A DNA stretch of 64,000 nucleotides from positions 14,829,828 to 14,893,827 of the forward strand of contig CM067069.1 in NCBI GenBank assembly GCA_033980235.1, read 5' to 3'. Positions 61,832-64,000 of this stretch are shown in pieces; position 1 is the first letter of the stretch, and the number at the start of each line of letters is the position of its first letter. The notes below the pieces were generated by a model. That model was given only the letters and a program-made list of their open reading frames with translations, ran no database searches and was not told the origin of the DNA. The DNA comes from Diadema setosum. Lineage: Eukaryota > Echinodermata > Echinoidea > Diadematoida > Diadematidae. The translations under genes were made by a program, and so were the position numbers.

Positions 61832-61881
61832 AAGAAGAAGAAGAAGAAGAAGAAGAAGAAGAAGAAGAAGAAGAAGAAGAC
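61697..61881. repeat. Compound trinucleotide microsatellite
   Basis: GAT units, then AAT/AGT units, then about 26 uninterrupted AAG units, directly abutting the right end of the Helentron-like element. Poly-Ser, poly-Asn and poly-Lys frames come from it. Confidence 0.95.
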
Positions 61882-63270
61882 AACGATGACGACGACCCGG
61901 CAACATGGGAATTCCATGGAGTTGGAAGGCTGGCCCAGCTTGGATGTATTTGAGAATCCCTGTAATGAACTGTGTACAGCTTTCTCACTGATCTCTACAT
62001 CAGTAAGCACACAGCCAAAGAATCTTGAGTGGATATGACCGTTACCCATGACCATGTGCTTTGAAGCACATATTCGCCTACTGGTGCTATTCGCCGTTTT
62101 CGAATGTACACCAGTGGGCAGCGATGAAATCGGGCCATTCATGAAGCCCCACACTACCAGTCTTGTACACAGATATTTCAATACTATGCCTCCAAAAGAC
62201 AAAATCATATGTTACAACTGTAGTCATGCTGAGATGAAGTACAAATCATATCAATAATATGGATATTGGATACTGGATATGAGTTGCCCTGGGAATTCAA
62301 GAACCTTTTTTTTTTTTTTTTTTTTTTTAAAGCAATCCATCTCTAATCATGACCAAAAGACTCTCTGCGGATATTGAGTGGAGGGCACAATTAACATGCT
62401 GAATCTAACATGCTGAATCTAACAAACATAATAATAATAATAAAAAAAAAAAAACATCCCCAGTGACTACACTGAGCCTGTCTTAAGATCACTCCAGCCA
62501 GCAGATTGTGGCTGAGGTACGTGTGAAAAATTTATAATCTGTGTGAGTCACACAGTTAGGTGTATATGTTTGTTCAGATTTTGGGGTGTTTTACCACTAA
62601 ATCATACTTGTAAAAATTATTATATCATTCCACAAATGAACAAGACAAAAATATATCTGCAGTAAACAGTCCCTGCTACTATAATATCCCAGTGCTATTA
62701 TTCTGCATTGGAAAATTTAGCCTTTCTTCTGTTATGATACCAGTGACTCAAATTAAGGGTGTGATGCCATTACGGATTCCAGTATTGCTGACTCTGGTGT
62801 GACGCATAACTTTATCCTTACAAAAACATTACTGCTACCATGACCAGGACAAGAATTGGTAAAAAATAAAAATAAAAATTACACTTGTTGCTGGTCTAGA
62901 AGAAAGAATAACATGGGAACGTGCCCCACAAAAGTTTGGCCCCGCAATGTTGGCCTTCAGAGGCGAGATTTTGGTGGGTGCACACTCTGTGCACTCGCCA
63001 AAATCAATTTGTACGAGGAGAATAGTCATTAGACTCTCTCACACCTCGCTATGTGTGTGTGTGTGTTGGAACGTGGAACGCCCATCAACCTTATCATTGT
63101 TTTTGTTGGTGGTGGCGGCAGTCGTGTCCCTGTGGACCTGTCCAATAAGATATCAAGATCTGGCTGATAGCCTCTGGTATGCATTTCCACAGAATGCTGT
63201 GAAACGCGCAAAGCAAGAAAATCACTTCGACTGACTTCTGTGAAGGGGTTATAATGCTCTGTGTATAATT
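61882..63270. other. Unassigned; open stretch at 61,900-62,208 (minus)
   Basis: A minus-strand frame is open for about 100 codons outside the microsatellite but shows no domain I recognise and has no clear splice context. An 18-bp palindrome, ATGTGCTTTGAAGCACAT, lies at 62,054-62,071. Poly-T is at 62,308-62,328. Otherwise nothing supportable. Confidence 0.3.
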
Positions 63271-63517
63271 GAAGAGTTTGTTTGCAAAAACCGATAAGTC
63301 TATATTTGCCAAATGAAGATATTTGCGATTGAAGGTCATGAAAAATAAAGAGAATAATAAGAAAATTTTTGCTTCTTTTGACCATAACTTCAAAAATGTA
63401 CCTCTCAAAGTAGTGACAAATATATTGCTTAAAAGGTATTATTTTGTACTTTATAACAGCAACCGTACTTCAAAATCTTCAAAAATGGACTTATCGGTTT
63501 TTGCGAACAAACTCTTC
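63271..63517. mobile_element. 247-bp MITE, copy 2
   Basis: Perfect TIRs: GAAGAGTTTGTTTGC through CCGATAAGTC, and the inverse ending GTTTGTTCGC-inverse/CTCTTC with one mismatch. AATT borders both sides. Same length as and high identity to 51,173-51,419. Confidence 0.85.
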
Positions 63518-63679
63518 AATTGCTTCCTGTGAAGTGAGACTGATGAAAATGAAGATGAGCATCAGATATCGTGTACTTTGGTCATTTTACACGCTCCTGT
63601 CTTATCAGAAAGGCGCCAGATGAGACAAGAATGTATGTACCCTATTGTGCCTGTGGCAGAAATGTGTATATTCCCTTAA

Positions 63680-63720
63680 CCCGTTGAGGACGGACTGATT
63701 TTGCTACAACACGAATGTGC
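63680..63720. mobile_element. Solo end of the piggyBac-type MITE
   Basis: TTAA then CCCGTTGAGGAC, followed by GATTTTGCTACAACACG. This matches the right end of the 32,751-32,835 element in inverse orientation. The other end is missing. Confidence 0.6.
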
Positions 63721-64000
63721 CCTTTCCACATCAGTGTGACATGTGTCATTATGGCAGCTCAAACTGCTCCACAAAGTTCTTCCAGGAATCATATTGCACT
63801 CTTCTTAACAGGTGTATACATATTATGGAGAGAAGAAGTTCATTGAAAATTGATGATTTCTCTTTTTTTTTTGGGGGGGGGGGGAGAAGAGATGACATTT
63901 GCAGAATTGCTTTTCAGCCTTTAGAGCAGTTTTGGTTACCTAGCAACTGTAAAGTGAATCCAAATTGAACTGTCGTTCTAATGGCCGACTGTTGCAAATA

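Noticed and set aside
61374..61988. 204-codon frame rich in Ser, Tyr and His (minus), and 125-155 codon Lys/Phe/Leu frames nearby
   Set aside because: Translations of the GGAC and GAT/AAT/AAG microsatellites; low complexity with no start or splice context.
61900..62208. Minus-strand open stretch of about 100 codons as an upstream exon of the third gene
   Set aside because: Neither a convincing acceptor nor a donor in the right phase to join 59,657 was found, and the C-terminal part runs into the microsatellite.
1..64000. Bacterial or viral system (operons, phage, toxin modules)
   Set aside because: Spliced animal genes, long introns, eukaryotic transposon classes and the absence of tightly packed open frames exclude a prokaryotic or viral window.

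Overview
This is a window of AT-rich animal nuclear DNA. It has intron-split genes with GT..AG junctions, long non-coding tracts, microsatellites and a very dense load of small transposons. The gene content (a SET/TAF-I histone chaperone and an RNF26-type ubiquitin ligase) and the style of the repeats suggest a marine invertebrate, most likely an echinoderm or another non-vertebrate deuterostome. That assignment is inference; nothing in the window fixes the species.

Three protein-coding loci are supported, all on the minus strand. (1) 8,019-9,488 is a single coding exon for a 489-residue multi-pass membrane RING protein of the RNF26 family. It has a 5'UTR splice acceptor at about 9,554 and a possible first non-coding exon and promoter near 12.3-12.6 kb. 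(2) 31,391-45,368 is a complete seven-coding-exon SET gene. I traced every junction, and it reads as one 318-residue protein with a beta-type N-terminus, a NAP domain and a 92-residue acidic tail. (3) 59,597-59,657 is the probable last coding exon of an unidentified gene that continues beyond the right edge. It is followed by about 5.5 kb that looks like its 3'UTR, ending at an AATAAA signal near 54,113.

The rest is mostly mobile DNA. Several families (745-1,697, 4,690-5,045, 13,931-19,056, 26,417-27,449, 35,535-35,951, 36,899-40,270, 60,191-61,697) share much of one plan. That plan is a short motif near the left end repeated inverted near the right end, a body of tandem or decayed repeats, often an ACGG-type microsatellite, and a right-end hairpin. 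It fits non-autonomous Helitron/Helentron-like (HINE or 'pearl'-like) elements. The largest, at 13.93-19.06 kb, is a head-to-tail tandem pair in which each unit ends in a hairpin followed by CTAG. Many short TIR elements with visible target duplications are also present: TA (mariner/pogo type), TTAA (piggyBac type), 6 bp and 8 bp. There is also a palindromic mariner 5'-end derivative, and a 5'-truncated LINE inside another transposon.

Layout: 0-3.4 kb repeats; about 7.0-12.6 kb RNF26 with a 2.1-kb TIR element in its putative 5' intron; 13-19 kb Helitron-like array; 19-21 kb CpG-rich unassigned DNA; 21.4-23 kb a CAGTTG-repeat element; 24.8-28.4 kb nested transposons; about 28.6-45.5 kb the SET locus with repeat-filled introns; 46-54 kb microsatellites, MITEs and a LINE relic; 54.1-59.7 kb the third gene's 3' end; 59.7-64 kb repeats. 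The genes do not form a visible functional cluster. No tRNA, rRNA or CRISPR was recognised.
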